The notes beneath the pieces are model-generated. The model had not been told where the DNA came from and ran no database searches. It saw nothing but the letters and a program-made list of their open reading frames with translations. Of a DNA stretch of 64,000 nucleotides, positions 17,159-26,402 are shown piece by piece. Positions within the stretch are counted from its first letter, which is position 1. Each line of letters opens with the position of its first letter. The DNA comes from an alpha proteobacterium BAL199 (lineage in GTDB: Bacteria > Pseudomonadota > Alphaproteobacteria > Thalassobaculales > Thalassobaculaceae): assembly GCA_000171835.1 (NCBI GenBank), contig ABHC01000007.1, positions 157,552 through 221,551 on the forward strand, in the 5' to 3' direction. Both the position numbers and the translations under genes were made by a program.

Positions 17159-18031
17159 TCAACCGTCGGCGACGGTGACGTCAACCTCAACCACCATCTC
17201 GCGGAACGCATCGGTCATGCCGACGAAGCTGCCGGACACCGGCATGGCGTGGCGGATATCGCGGGCGACGGCGACCGGGATCAGGTTGAAGCCGCCGACG
17301 CTGCGGTTGGTCGGGTCGAAGGTGATCCAACCCGCACCCGGGACGTAGACCTCGGCCCAGGCATGGGTCGACCCGCGATCGGCAGACCCGATCAGACGCC
17401 GGTCCGGATTGTAGAGATAGCCCGAAACGATGCGCGCGCCGAAGCCGAGGCTGCGTGCCGCTTCCACGAACAACATTGCGAAGTCCCGACACGAGCCCCA
17501 GCCGCGATCCAGGGTCTGGAGCGGTGACTGGGTACCCTCGTCTTCCCGGCTCTGGTAGCTGATCCAGCCGGTGATCCCGGTGCTGAGATCCTTGAGCAGA
17601 GCCAGCGTGTCGGTGGTATCGCCCCGCACGAACGCCTGCGCCCATTTCCGCAAGCGGTTGTTCGGATCGGCCTCCTGCTGCGCCGCAAGCGCGCCGAGAT
17701 CGGTCCATTCATCGTCGGAATACCGAAACGGGTAGCGGATCGCCGAGGCCGCGATGTCGAAGACCGGCCACGCCACTGCGTTGAGTTCAAGCTCGGTGAT
17801 GCTGTCGATTTTGAGGTGATCGGTCATCTCCGGAAAGATCGCGGTGGCGACGGCGTTGCCGAAGACGTCGTTTGCCCAGGTGACCGTTGCCTCGGGCGTC
17901 ACCATGACCTCGCTTGAGATCAGGCGCAGATCCCGGCTCTCACGCGGCCGCAGCATCAGCCGGTGCGGCCCCAGGCTGACCAACTGATGGTATCGGTAGG
18001 TCGTGCGATGCTCGATCCTGATCCTGATCAA
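17159..18031 (-). CDS. Transglutaminase-like (BTLCP) family protein
   Basis: A 290-residue protein with an N-terminal bacterial transglutaminase-like beta domain (IRIEHRTTYRYHQLVSLGPH) and a C-terminal transglutaminase core. The catalytic triad is visible: Cys in GWGSCRDFAML, His in STHAWAEVYVPG and Asp in WITFDPTNR. Such proteins are probably cysteine peptidases or cross-linkers with unknown substrates. I choose TTG at 18031, preceded by AAGGTGG, because the domain begins there; the frame is open 30 codons further up. It converges on ychF and diverges from the XRE gene. Confidence 0.82.
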   Translation of the reverse strand: MIRIRIEHRTTYRYHQLVSLGPHRLMLRPRESRDLRLISSEVMVTPEATVTWANDVFGNAVATAIFPEMTDHLKIDSITELELNAVAWPVFDIAASAIRYPFRYSDDEWTDLGALAAQQEADPNNRLRKWAQAFVRGDTTDTLALLKDLSTGITGWISYQSREDEGTQSPLQTLDRGWGSCRDFAMLFVEAARSLGFGARIVSGYLYNPDRRLIGSADRGSTHAWAEVYVPGAGWITFDPTNRSVGGFNLIPVAVARDIRHAMPVSGSFVGMTDAFREMVVEVDVTVADG

Positions 18032-18141
18032 CAGGCCACCTTGTCTCTCACAGTCCCAGCCCTCGGGAAACAGTGCGCCTTGAGGGGCGGCTGATGCTGG
18101 TGCATGCGCCCAGGTTAGCACGATGCGCCGTCAGAACCGAC

Positions 18142-18170
18142 TTGACGAATTTCCGTAAATGGGATTATTT
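18142..18170 (+). promoter_or_regulatory. Promoter of the XRE-cupin gene
   Basis: TTGACG (18142) and TTATTT (18165) are spaced 17 bp apart. Transcription would start about 18177, at the ATG itself, and no ribosome binding site precedes that ATG, so a leaderless mRNA is suggested. Confidence 0.4.
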
Positions 18171-18177
18171 CTCATAT

Positions 18178-18750
18178 ATGGAAAGCGTTCTCTCCAATGA
18201 TACCTCGGTCGACCAGCGGATCGCCCAGCGCCTGAAGGGCCTGCGCGCCGAGCGCGGCTGGTCCCTGGACCAACTCGCCACCCGCAGCGCCATCAGCCGG
18301 GCCACCCTGTCTCGGCTGGAGAACGCCGAGGTCAGCCCGACCGCCAACGTGCTCGGCAAGCTCTGCGCGGTCTACGGCCTGACCATGTCGCGGCTGATGC
18401 ACATGGTAGAGGGAGAGTTCCCCGCCCTCGTCCGCGGCGAGGCGCAGGCGGTCTGGAACGATCCGGAGATTGGTTTCCGGCGCCGTTCGGTGTCGCCACC
18501 GGCCCAGACCCTGGCGGCCGAGGCGCTGGAATGCGAGATCGATCCAGGCACGCGCATCACCTACGACGAGCCGCCGCGACCCGGGCTGGAGCACCACCTG
18601 CTGATGGTCAATGGAAAGCTGGCCGTCACCGTCGGCGGCCAGACCTACAACCTGCACCCCGGCGACTGCCTGCGCTACCAGTTGTTCGGCCCGAGCGCCT
18701 TTGCCACCCCCGCCGACAGCGGCGCCCGATACTTCCTGTTCATGGTGTAA
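18178..18750 (+). CDS. XRE-family regulator with C-terminal cupin
   Basis: A 190-residue two-domain regulator. The helix-turn-helix (residues 16-65: LKGLRAERGWSLDQLATRSAISRATLSRLENAEVSPTANVLGKL) is followed by a cupin (residues about 110-190, with LEHHLLMVNGKLAVTVGG and HPGDCLRY). Proteins of this design often regulate a neighbouring transporter or amine-metabolism gene by sensing a small molecule. The downstream GNAT starts 5 bases after the stop and the small exporter overlaps that, forming a three-gene operon. Confidence 0.88.
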   Translation: MESVLSNDTSVDQRIAQRLKGLRAERGWSLDQLATRSAISRATLSRLENAEVSPTANVLGKLCAVYGLTMSRLMHMVEGEFPALVRGEAQAVWNDPEIGFRRRSVSPPAQTLAAEALECEIDPGTRITYDEPPRPGLEHHLLMVNGKLAVTVGGQTYNLHPGDCLRYQLFGPSAFATPADSGARYFLFMV

Positions 18751-18755
18751 GGCAG

Positions 18756-19292
18756 ATGGGCAACGACACGCATCACACCGTCGCGATCTTTTCGGACCAC
18801 GACATTGCCGATCACCTCGGCGAACTGGGCGCACTCCTGCACGCCTGCGTCCACCACGGCGCCAGCATCGGCTATGTCCTGACGTTCTCCGTCGAAGACG
18901 GTAAAACGTTCTGGCGCGACAAGGTGTTGCCGGCGGTGAGGAATGGATCACGCCTGCTGCTGGTCGTACGCAGAGACGGTCGGATCGCCGGATCGGTCCA
19001 GCTCGACTACGACACGCCGCCGAACCAGCCGCACCGCGCCGAGGTCCGCAAGCTGCTGGTCCATCCGGATTTCCGCCGCCAGGGCCTCTCACGGTTGCTG
19101 ATGGCTGAACTTGAACGGCATGCCGGCGGGCTGAACCGCCGCCTGCTGACCCTGGACACCCGCACCGGCGATGCCGCCGAGCCGCTGTACGCCTCGCTGG
19201 GCTACCGGACCGTCGGGATCATTCCGGGGTACTGCCGAGACCCATTCGCCGACCAACTCGATCCGACGACGATCATGTACAAGGCATTGTGA
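18756..19292 (+). CDS. GNAT N-acetyltransferase
   Basis: A 178-residue acetyltransferase. The acetyl-CoA-binding motif A reads VRKLLVHPDFRRQGLSRLLM, and the C-terminal GDAAEPLYASLGYRTVGIIPGY is the usual motif B region. The substrate is unknown. Its position between an XRE-cupin regulator (5-base gap) and a small exporter (4-base overlap) suggests a resistance or detoxification operon in which a compound is acetylated and then exported. Confidence 0.88.
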   Translation: MGNDTHHTVAIFSDHDIADHLGELGALLHACVHHGASIGYVLTFSVEDGKTFWRDKVLPAVRNGSRLLLVVRRDGRIAGSVQLDYDTPPNQPHRAEVRKLLVHPDFRRQGLSRLLMAELERHAGGLNRRLLTLDTRTGDAAEPLYASLGYRTVGIIPGYCRDPFADQLDPTTIMYKAL

Positions 19293-19750
19293 CCGTGCCC
19301 ACCTCCGCCCTAGTCCTGCTGGCGTTGCTTGCGGGCGGTCTGCTGTCGGCGCAGGGCCCGATCCTGGCGCGACTGGCGCAGTACGCCGGCGGTCCGGTCC
19401 AGGCGGCGATCGTGGCGTTCAGCATCGGCCTGGTCGCCCTGCTGGCGGTCTGCGTCCTGTCTGGCGGCGCGCTGCCGCGGCCGATCGGCATCGCTCGCAT
19501 GCCGATCTGGGTCTGGGCCGGCGGCCTGATCGGGACCAGCCTGCTGGTGCTGACCCTGTACGCCGTGCCGCGCATCGGCGTGACCGCTTTCGCCGCCGCC
19601 GTGGTCTGCGGCCAGTTGATCGCCGCGCTGGCCTATGATCATTTCGGGGCGTTCGGCCTGGAACTGCGCCGGGTGGGTCTGCGCGATGTGGTGGGTGTGG
19701 TGTTCCTGCTTGCCGGGCTGGTAATGATCACCGGCCACCAGCGGAACTGA
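19289..19750 (+). CDS. Small DMT-superfamily transporter (YdcZ/DUF606 type)
   Basis: A 153-residue membrane protein with five hydrophobic helices and the DUF606 pattern: N-terminal LLALLAGGLLSAQGPILARLA with a conserved Q, ALLAVCVLSGG, and GVTAFAAAVVCGQLIAALAYDHFGAFG. It starts at GTG and overlaps the GNAT stop by 4 bases. Members are half-size transporters that may act as homo- or heterodimers. Substrate is unknown. Confidence 0.8.
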   Translation: MTVPTSALVLLALLAGGLLSAQGPILARLAQYAGGPVQAAIVAFSIGLVALLAVCVLSGGALPRPIGIARMPIWVWAGGLIGTSLLVLTLYAVPRIGVTAFAAAVVCGQLIAALAYDHFGAFGLELRRVGLRDVVGVVFLLAGLVMITGHQRN

Positions 19751-19862
19751 GGTCCACGGATACAACGCCACCCCGCCGGTTCCGCCTCTTCATCCGGCCG
19801 GCCATCTGTGCCACCTTCCCGTCCAATCGAATTCAACCGCCAAACATCCGGGAGGAGCCGCC

Positions 19863-20531
19863 ATGGCCGACACGCTGAAGCTGACCGCCGAGGACGGGCA
19901 TGAGTTTGCGGCCTATCTGGCCCAGCCCGAGGGCCGGCCGAAGGGTGGCGTGGTGGTGATTCAGGAGATCTTCGGTGTGAATTCCCACATGCGTTCGGTC
20001 GCCGACGACTACGCCGCCCAAGGCTACCTTGCGATCACGCCGGCGCTGTTCGACCGGGTCAAGCCGGGCATCGAGCTCGGCTATACCGAGGACGACGTGA
20101 CCGAGGGCCGCGAGGTCCGTGGCCAGGTGCGCAACGAGGAAGCCCTGCTCGACATCGCTGCCGCGTCGAACGCCGTGAAGTCGGCGGGGCGAATCGCCGC
20201 CGTCGGCTACTGCTGGGGCGGTACTCTGGCCTGGCTGACCGCGACGCGGCTGTCCGGTTTCACCGCGGTCGCCTCGTACTACGGCGGCGGGATTGGCGGG
20301 TTCGCGACGGAGACCCCGCACTGCCCGGTCATCCTGCATTTCGGTGAGAAGGACCATGCCATCCCGCTGACCGAGGTCGAGGCAATCCGCAAGGCCCACC
20401 CGGAACTGCCGGTTCATGTCTATCCGGCCGGACACGGTTTCAATTGCGACCAGCGCGGCAGCTTCGAGCCGAAAAGCGCCGAGATCGCCCGCGAGCGCAC
20501 CCTGGCTTTCTTCGCCAAGCAGCTGGGCTGA
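19863..20531 (+). CDS. Dienelactone hydrolase family protein
   Basis: A 222-residue alpha/beta hydrolase. Catalytic residues are those of dienelactone hydrolase: a cysteine nucleophile in AAVGYCWGGTLAW (about residue 118), Asp in FGEKDHAIP and His in PAGHGFNCD. The N-terminal segment VVVIQEIFGVNSHMRSVADDYA, with conserved glutamate, is intact. Dienelactone hydrolase opens lactones in chlorocatechol breakdown, but most relatives act on unknown esters. ATG 19863 follows GGGAGGAG. It appears to be a single-gene unit. Confidence 0.88.
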   Translation: MADTLKLTAEDGHEFAAYLAQPEGRPKGGVVVIQEIFGVNSHMRSVADDYAAQGYLAITPALFDRVKPGIELGYTEDDVTEGREVRGQVRNEEALLDIAAASNAVKSAGRIAAVGYCWGGTLAWLTATRLSGFTAVASYYGGGIGGFATETPHCPVILHFGEKDHAIPLTEVEAIRKAHPELPVHVYPAGHGFNCDQRGSFEPKSAEIARERTLAFFAKQLG

Positions 20532-20651
20532 CCTCAGTACGGCCGATTGATGACGCTTCGTCGTGTCACCATGTCATCATATCTATGGATCATCTGAAAG
20601 TTAGTGGTCTAGCCTCCTATTAACTCAAAGCAGTTGGGAGGAAGTTCCACC

Positions 20652-21626
20652 ATGAAACGAATGTTGTCTGGTGCGCTCGTGGGCGTCGCCCTCGCGAGCG
20701 TTGCCCTGTTCGGCGCCGCTGCGAAGGCCGAGTATCCGGAACGGCCGATCACCGTGATCGTGCCCTGGGGCGCCGGCGGCGGCACCGACGCCACCGGCCG
20801 GATGATCGCCAAGATCATGCAGGACGAACTCGGTGTCCCGGTCAACGTCGTCAACCGCACCGGCGGCAGCGGCGTGGTCGGCCATCAGGCGATCGCCACC
20901 GCCAAGCCGGACGGCTACACCATCGGCATCGTCACCGTCGAGATCGCGATGATGCACTGGGTCGGCCTGACCGACCTGGACTACACCGCCTTCACCCCCA
21001 TCGCGCTGTACAACGCCGATCCGGCCGGCGTGTCGGTCACGGCCGATTCCAAGTTCACCAACGTCAAGGAGATCCTCGACGCGGCCAAGGCCAACCCCGG
21101 CAAGATGAAAGGCTCCGGCACCGGCCAGGGCGGCATCTGGCATCTGGCACTGGCCGGCATGCTGGTCGATGCCGGCCTCGATCCGAACTCGGTTCCGTGG
21201 GTGCCGTCCCAGGGTGCGGCTCCGGCGCTCTCCGATCTGGCAGCCGGCGGCATCGACGTGGTGACCGCTTCGGTGGTCGAGGCACGGGCGCTGAAGGAAG
21301 CCGGCAAGGTCAAGGTTCTGGCCGTGATGGCCGATGAGCGCCTGCCGGCATTCCCAGACGTCCCGACCCTCAAAGAGGCCGGTGGCCCGGGCTGGAAAAC
21401 CGCCGCGTGGCGCACCGTCTCCGGTCCGAAGGGCCTGCCCAAGCCGATCCAGGACAAGCTCGGCGCGACCATCGAGAAGGTCTACAATAGCAAGGAGTTC
21501 CAGGACTTCATGGCGAGCCGCGGGTTCGGCCTGACCTGGGCGGATGCCGCCGGCCTGTCGAAGCACTACGAAGAGGCTGACGCCAGCTTCGGCAAGGTCC
21601 TGAAGGCGGTCGGTCTCGCGAAGTAA
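20652..21626 (+). CDS. tctC: Tripartite tricarboxylate transporter binding protein (TctC/Bug)
   Basis: A 324-residue periplasmic solute-binding protein. A Sec signal peptide (MKRMLSGALVGVALASVALF, cleavage near AAAKA) is followed by the Bug pattern YPERPITVIVPWGAGGGTDATGR and GSGVVGHQAIATAKPDGYTIG. Bug proteins bind carboxylates such as citrate or malate. The ligand here is not predictable. ATG 20652 follows GGGAGGAAG. It leads the tctCBA operon. Confidence 0.92.
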   Translation: MKRMLSGALVGVALASVALFGAAAKAEYPERPITVIVPWGAGGGTDATGRMIAKIMQDELGVPVNVVNRTGGSGVVGHQAIATAKPDGYTIGIVTVEIAMMHWVGLTDLDYTAFTPIALYNADPAGVSVTADSKFTNVKEILDAAKANPGKMKGSGTGQGGIWHLALAGMLVDAGLDPNSVPWVPSQGAAPALSDLAAGGIDVVTASVVEARALKEAGKVKVLAVMADERLPAFPDVPTLKEAGGPGWKTAAWRTVSGPKGLPKPIQDKLGATIEKVYNSKEFQDFMASRGFGLTWADAAGLSKHYEEADASFGKVLKAVGLAK

Positions 21627-21670
21627 GCTGCGAGTGACGTGCGTACGACTGATACTTCCCGGGTGACGTA

Positions 21671-22147
21671 ATGCGGTTCAACGACGCGATCATCGGCCTT
21701 GTGCTCATCGTCTTCGCGTTGGTGGCCGGCTACGCCACCCGGGACTTCCCGCAGATTCCCGGCCAGTCCTACGGGGCGGCCCTGTTTCCTCGTCTGCTTT
21801 GCGTCGGCTTCGCGGTCTGCGGGCTGCTGCTGATCGCCTCCGGAATGCGGCAACGCGCCACCGCCGGTGCCTGGCTCGATCTTGACGACTGGGCCCGGTC
21901 GTTCTCCGGCCCGCTGACCCTGGCCATCACGATCGGCGGCATGGTCTTCTACATCCTGGTCTCGGAGTCGCTCGGCTTCATCCCGACCGCCTTCCTGATG
22001 ACCGCCTCCCTGCTGCTGCGCCTGCGCGGCCGCTGGATCAGCTCGCTCGCCATCGCCGCCATGGTCACGATGGTGATCCATCAAATCTTCTACAAGCTGC
22101 TGCTGGTGCCGCTCCCCTGGGGCGTGCTTGAGCCGCTGGTCTTCTGA
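21671..22147 (+). CDS. tctB: Tripartite tricarboxylate transporter small subunit (TctB)
   Basis: A 158-residue protein with four hydrophobic helices. The N-terminus (NDAIIGLVLIVFALVAGYATRDFPQIPGQSYGAALFPRLL) is typical of TctB, with the conserved G-x2-FPRLL. It sits between tctC (44-base gap) and tctA (10-base gap) and is needed with TctA for ion-coupled uptake. Confidence 0.9.
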   Translation: MRFNDAIIGLVLIVFALVAGYATRDFPQIPGQSYGAALFPRLLCVGFAVCGLLLIASGMRQRATAGAWLDLDDWARSFSGPLTLAITIGGMVFYILVSESLGFIPTAFLMTASLLLRLRGRWISSLAIAAMVTMVIHQIFYKLLLVPLPWGVLEPLVF

Positions 22148-22157
22148 GGCTCGCTTC

Positions 22158-23663
22158 ATGGATGCTTTCCTGCTGGCGCTGCCGCTGGTGTTTCAGCCCA
22201 ACGTCCTCGCTGTCATGGCAATGGCCGCCATCTTCGGTCTGTTCGTCGGGTCGGTCCCTGGACTGACCGCGACGATGGCGACAGCGCTGCTGGTGCCGCT
22301 GACCTTCTTCATGGATCCGGTGCCGGCGATCGCCGCGATGGTGACAGCGACTGCCATGGCGATCTTCGCCGGCGACATCCCGGGCGCCCTGCTGCGGGTT
22401 CCCGGCACCCCGGCATCCGCCGCCTATGCTTCCGAAGCGTTTGCCATGACCCAGAAGGGCCTGGCCGAACGCGCGCTTGGCACCAGCCTGGTCGGTTCGG
22501 CGATCGGCGGCATGTTCGGCACGGTCGTCTTGGTACTGTCGGCTCCGCAGCTCGCCGAGGTGGCGCTGCAGTTCACCCAGTTCGAGTATTTCTGGCTGGC
22601 CTGCCTGGGCTTAAGCTGCGCCGTGTTCGTGTCCACCGCCTCGCCGACCAAGGGCACCGTGTCGCTGCTGATCGGGCTGATGCTGGCCACCGTCGGGATC
22701 GACATCACCGCCGGCCATCCGCGCTACACCTTTGGCATCCCGGATCTGCTGGGCGGGGTAGCGTTCATCCCGGCAATGATCGGCATGTTCGCGGTCGCCG
22801 AGATTCTGCGCAACGTCGTGTCAACCAGGGTGATCGAACCGCCGAAGCTGGAGCATCTGTTCCGCGTGTTCCACGGTCTCGGCGGCGTGTTCAAGCGCTA
22901 CTGGCGGGGCCTGGTCCGCGGCAGCGTTCTCGGCACCGCAGTCGGCATCCTGCCCGGCGCCGGCGGCGACATCGCCGCCTGGGTCGCCTATGCCCTCAGC
23001 AAGAAGCTGTCGAAGGAACCGGAGAAGTTCGGCACCGGTCATGTCGAGGGCATCGTCGATGCCGGCGCTGCCAACAACGCCGCGCTCAGCGGTGCCTGGG
23101 TCCCTGCCCTGGTGTTCGGGATCCCCGGTGACTCGATCACCGCCATTGTGATCGGCGTGCTGTACGTGAAGGGCATGAACCCCGGCCCGACCGTTTTCAT
23201 GCAGAACCCGGAACTGATCTACGGGGTGTTCATCACCTTCTTCCTGGCCAACATCGTGCTGATTCCGTTCGGCTTCGCCGCAATAGGCCTTGCCCGGCAC
23301 ATCCTGCGCATCCCGCGCACCATCGTGTGGCCGATCGTGCTGCTGTTCTCGATGGTCGGTGCCTACGCCATCGACAACAGCCTGTTCGGCATCGTCGTCA
23401 TGCTCAGCGTCGGTGTACTGGCCTTCCTGATGGAAGAGAACGGTTTCCCGGTGGCGCCGGCAATCCTGGGCCTGGTGCTCGGCCCGATGCTGGAGGGCAA
23501 TTTCATGACCGCCATGATCAAGGCCGACGGCAATCTGCTCGGCTTCTTCGAACGCCCGATCGCCGCCGCCCTGGGGGCCATCACGCTACTGCTGTGGTCG
23601 ACCCCGCTGATCCTGATGGCGGCCCGCCGTGTCCGGATGCATTCGGCAACCGAACGCGGCTAG
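22158..23663 (+). CDS. tctA: Tripartite tricarboxylate transporter large subunit (TctA)
   Basis: A 501-residue protein with about 12 hydrophobic segments. Family motifs: GSVPGLTATMATALLVPLTF near the start, GDIPGALLRVPGTPASAAYA, and LPGAGGDIAAWVAYALSKK in the middle. AGAANNAALSGAWVPALVFGIPGDS follows. ATG 22158 is preceded by GAGG. It is the channel subunit working with TctB and the TctC binding protein. Confidence 0.95.
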   Translation: MDAFLLALPLVFQPNVLAVMAMAAIFGLFVGSVPGLTATMATALLVPLTFFMDPVPAIAAMVTATAMAIFAGDIPGALLRVPGTPASAAYASEAFAMTQKGLAERALGTSLVGSAIGGMFGTVVLVLSAPQLAEVALQFTQFEYFWLACLGLSCAVFVSTASPTKGTVSLLIGLMLATVGIDITAGHPRYTFGIPDLLGGVAFIPAMIGMFAVAEILRNVVSTRVIEPPKLEHLFRVFHGLGGVFKRYWRGLVRGSVLGTAVGILPGAGGDIAAWVAYALSKKLSKEPEKFGTGHVEGIVDAGAANNAALSGAWVPALVFGIPGDSITAIVIGVLYVKGMNPGPTVFMQNPELIYGVFITFFLANIVLIPFGFAAIGLARHILRIPRTIVWPIVLLFSMVGAYAIDNSLFGIVVMLSVGVLAFLMEENGFPVAPAILGLVLGPMLEGNFMTAMIKADGNLLGFFERPIAAALGAITLLLWSTPLILMAARRVRMHSATERG

Positions 23664-23702
23664 ACTGCCGCCGCGATGTGATCCGCGGTGGAAGGAACGG
23701 CG

Positions 23703-25070
23703 ATGGACGGCTGGCTGAAGGCGGCACTGGACTACATTCCCGACTGGCTTGAGCATCAGGTCCGGGTGACCGAGCAACCGGGCTGCGCAATCGCCGTAGC
23801 TCATCGTGGCGAGGTCGTTCTGGAACGAGCGTTCGGGCATGCCAACCTTTCGTCCGGCGAGGCGCTGACACCGCGCCACCGACTGCGGGTCGCCTCGCAC
23901 TCCAAGAGCTTCACCTCGGCGGGCATCCTGAAGCTGCGCGAAGCTGATCGGCTGCGGCTCGACGATCCGGTCGGGCGTTACGTCGACGGGCTGCACCCCG
24001 ACGTCGCAGCCGCCACCATTACCCAGGTGCTGTCACACAGCGCCGGGCTGATCCGCGACGGTCTCGACGCCGGTCAGTGGCAGGACCGTCGTCCGTATCT
24101 GAACGAAAGCCAGCTGCGGTCCGCCCTTGCCGAAGCCCCGGTCCTGCCGGCGAGCACCCGGTTCAAGTACTCCAACCACGGATTCGGTCTTCTGGGACTC
24201 GTCATCCAGGCAGTCACCGGAGAGCCGTACCGCACGTGGATTCACCGCGAGATCGTCACCGCATCGGGCCTGGAAGAGACCGTGCCAGACGTGCCGGTAC
24301 CCAACGACGTGCCCTTCGCGCGCGGGCACAGCGGCAAACTGCCGCTCGGCCGCCGGGTGGTGGTACCCGGCGACAACGACACGATGGCGCTGAGTTCGGC
24401 GACCGGCTTCGTCTCGACCGCCGGGGACCTCGCCCGGTTCTTTGCCAGCCTGGACCCCGAAGCGGAGCGCAGCGTGCTGTCGCCAGAGAGCCGTCGCGAG
24501 ATGGTCCGAAAGCACTGGCACGAGCCTCATTCAAGTCTTGGCCGGCACTACGGCCTGGGCCTGACCCTCGGGCAGGTCGGCGACTGGGAGTGGTTCGGGC
24601 ACGGCGGCGGCTTCCAGAGCTGCATCAGCCGGACTGCCGCCCTGCCCGGCCGGGAACTTGTCGTCTCGATCCTGACCAACGCGGTCGACGGCTTGGCGCA
24701 TCCCTGGTCGGACGGCGCCATTCGGCTGCTTCGCGAGTTCGAGAAGCGCGGCGCCCCCAGCGATAGCGCTCTCGACTGGACCGGCCGCTGGTGGACGTTG
24801 TGGGCCGCGATCGACCTAGTACCCGCCGGCGATCATGTCGTCGTCGCCACGCCGGGAACCGCCAGCCCGTTCCTTGACGCCAGCGAGATCGCGGTTACCG
24901 GACCGGATCAGGGGACCATCCGGCTGGCCGGCGGATTCGCCAATCACGGCGAAGGCGCCCGGCTGGTCCGCGGCGGCGATGGCAAGGTCAGCGAGCTGTG
25001 GCTCGGCGGCACCAAGTTCCTGCCGGAGGCCGCGCTGTCGGATGAGTTGCGACAACGCTACGACAACTGA
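23703..25070 (+). CDS. Serine hydrolase (class C beta-lactamase-like)
   Basis: A 455-residue protein of the beta-lactamase/penicillin-binding-like (S12) superfamily. Active-site motifs: S-x-x-K in ASHSKSFTSAG (about residue 82), Y-x-N in FKYSNHGFGLLG, and HGG in EWFGHGGGFQS replacing KTG. No signal peptide is present, so it is probably a cytoplasmic D-aminopeptidase- or esterase-like enzyme. A C-terminal beta domain of about 110 residues follows the catalytic domain. ATG 23703 follows GGAAGGA. It lies 39 bases after tctA and may be co-transcribed, perhaps hydrolysing an imported substrate. Confidence 0.85.
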   Translation: MDGWLKAALDYIPDWLEHQVRVTEQPGCAIAVAHRGEVVLERAFGHANLSSGEALTPRHRLRVASHSKSFTSAGILKLREADRLRLDDPVGRYVDGLHPDVAAATITQVLSHSAGLIRDGLDAGQWQDRRPYLNESQLRSALAEAPVLPASTRFKYSNHGFGLLGLVIQAVTGEPYRTWIHREIVTASGLEETVPDVPVPNDVPFARGHSGKLPLGRRVVVPGDNDTMALSSATGFVSTAGDLARFFASLDPEAERSVLSPESRREMVRKHWHEPHSSLGRHYGLGLTLGQVGDWEWFGHGGGFQSCISRTAALPGRELVVSILTNAVDGLAHPWSDGAIRLLREFEKRGAPSDSALDWTGRWWTLWAAIDLVPAGDHVVVATPGTASPFLDASEIAVTGPDQGTIRLAGGFANHGEGARLVRGGDGKVSELWLGGTKFLPEAALSDELRQRYDN

Positions 25071-25083
25071 AACCTGGACGAGC

Positions 25084-26304
25084 CTACACTACCACTGGCT
25101 CCCTGGCCGGCATGCGCGCCAGCAGCAGCACCAACCCAGCGGCCGCGGTCGAGATCCACAGGGCGCCGAACCAGACCACGGTATAGCCGCCGGTCAGATC
25201 GAAGCCGAGGCCGCCGGCCATGGCGCCAAGCGCGCCGCCGATGGCGTGCCCGGCGGCGATCAGGCCCATTGCCAAGCCCATGACCCGCACGCCGACATGG
25301 CTCGCCACCAGGCTCGCGGTCGCCGGAATGGTGGCGTAGTCGACCATCCCGAACACCGCCGCAAATAGGAACAGCTGGTTGACGTCGTTGCCCACCCGCA
25401 TCAGCAGCACGAAGGTGAGCGCCCTGCCCGCGTAGATCCCGGCCAGCAGCAGCGGCCGGTTCACCCGGTCGGTCAGCCAGCCGGCCACGATCATTCCCAG
25501 CAGGTTAACCGCCGACAGCACGCCGTAGGCCGCGGCACTCGGCAGTGGGGGGAAACCGCAAAGTGCCGCGTATGGCAGGAAATGCGTCTCGATCACGCCG
25601 GTGGTCGTGAAACCGCAGGCCAGGAAGCTCCAGAACAAGATGTGAAAGGCCGGCGTGGCCAGCACCTGTCGAAGATCGTCACGCAGACTGGATACCGTGA
25701 TCGCGCTTTGCCGCGCCGCGTCCCGCGACCGTCGCGCCAGCATGACCATGACGACAACGCCCAGAACCAGACAGGCGGCCGCCAGCCCGCCGAAGCTCCA
25801 GCGCCAGCTCACGGCTGTCAGCAGGACCGCGAGCGCGGGAACGATCAGGAACTGACCAGCCGTCGCACCCGACGTGGCCACGCCGGTCGCCAGCCCGCGC
25901 CCTTGCTCCGTTAGCCGGGCAATTGCCGTCGCCACCACATGCGTCGACACAATGCCGAAACCGACCGCGCCGACCCCCGCGAAGCCGACCGCGAACAACC
26001 ACGGCCTGTCCGACACGGCGACCAGCCCGCAGCCGAGACCGATGGTCATGAGCCCGAGCGCCAGCGTCGGCAGCGGCCCGCGACGGTCGGCCAGCCAGCC
26101 GGCAACCGGTGCCACGGCCGCCATCGCAACCAACGCCGCGGCGCCGACGCCCGACACGAAGCTGCGCGACCAGCCGAACTCCGCCTCCCAGACCGGCATC
26201 ACCAAACCCAGCGTTGCGCGCGCCGAGAACGCCAGCGCGAGGGCGAGGAAGCCGATGGTGACGACGATCCCGATCCGCGTCTGGTGCGATGAACCGAATT
26301 CCAT
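25084..26304 (-). CDS. MFS transporter
   Basis: A 406-residue, 12-helix major facilitator protein. The loop 2-3 motif reads GWLADRRGPLPTLALG, and helix 1 includes ARATLGLVMPVWEAEFGWSRSFVSGV, typical of the oxalate/formate- and monocarboxylate-like MFS subgroup. ATG 26304 follows AGGAG. It is divergent from a LysR gene with a palindromic operator between them, so that regulator probably controls it. Substrate is unknown; a small organic acid is a guess. Confidence 0.88.
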   Translation of the reverse strand: MEFGSSHQTRIGIVVTIGFLALALAFSARATLGLVMPVWEAEFGWSRSFVSGVGAAALVAMAAVAPVAGWLADRRGPLPTLALGLMTIGLGCGLVAVSDRPWLFAVGFAGVGAVGFGIVSTHVVATAIARLTEQGRGLATGVATSGATAGQFLIVPALAVLLTAVSWRWSFGGLAAACLVLGVVVMVMLARRSRDAARQSAITVSSLRDDLRQVLATPAFHILFWSFLACGFTTTGVIETHFLPYAALCGFPPLPSAAAYGVLSAVNLLGMIVAGWLTDRVNRPLLLAGIYAGRALTFVLLMRVGNDVNQLFLFAAVFGMVDYATIPATASLVASHVGVRVMGLAMGLIAAGHAIGGALGAMAGGLGFDLTGGYTVVWFGALWISTAAAGLVLLLARMPAREPVVV

Positions 26305-26379
26305 GTCGATCTCCTGAATTGGAGACCTACAGATGCCCCGCTGTTGCCAGCCTCACAAACGATCGCTCTGGCACTTCAG

Positions 26380-26394
26380 TTTAGCTGAGCTAAA
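26380..26394. promoter_or_regulatory. Palindromic operator in the MFS/LysR intergenic region
   Basis: TTTAGCTGAGCTAAA is a perfect palindrome with 7-base arms around a single G. It lies 8 bases before the LysR start and 76 bases from the MFS start. This position suits LysR autorepression and control of the divergent transporter. Confidence 0.6.
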
Positions 26395-26402
26395 GTCCCG
26401 AC

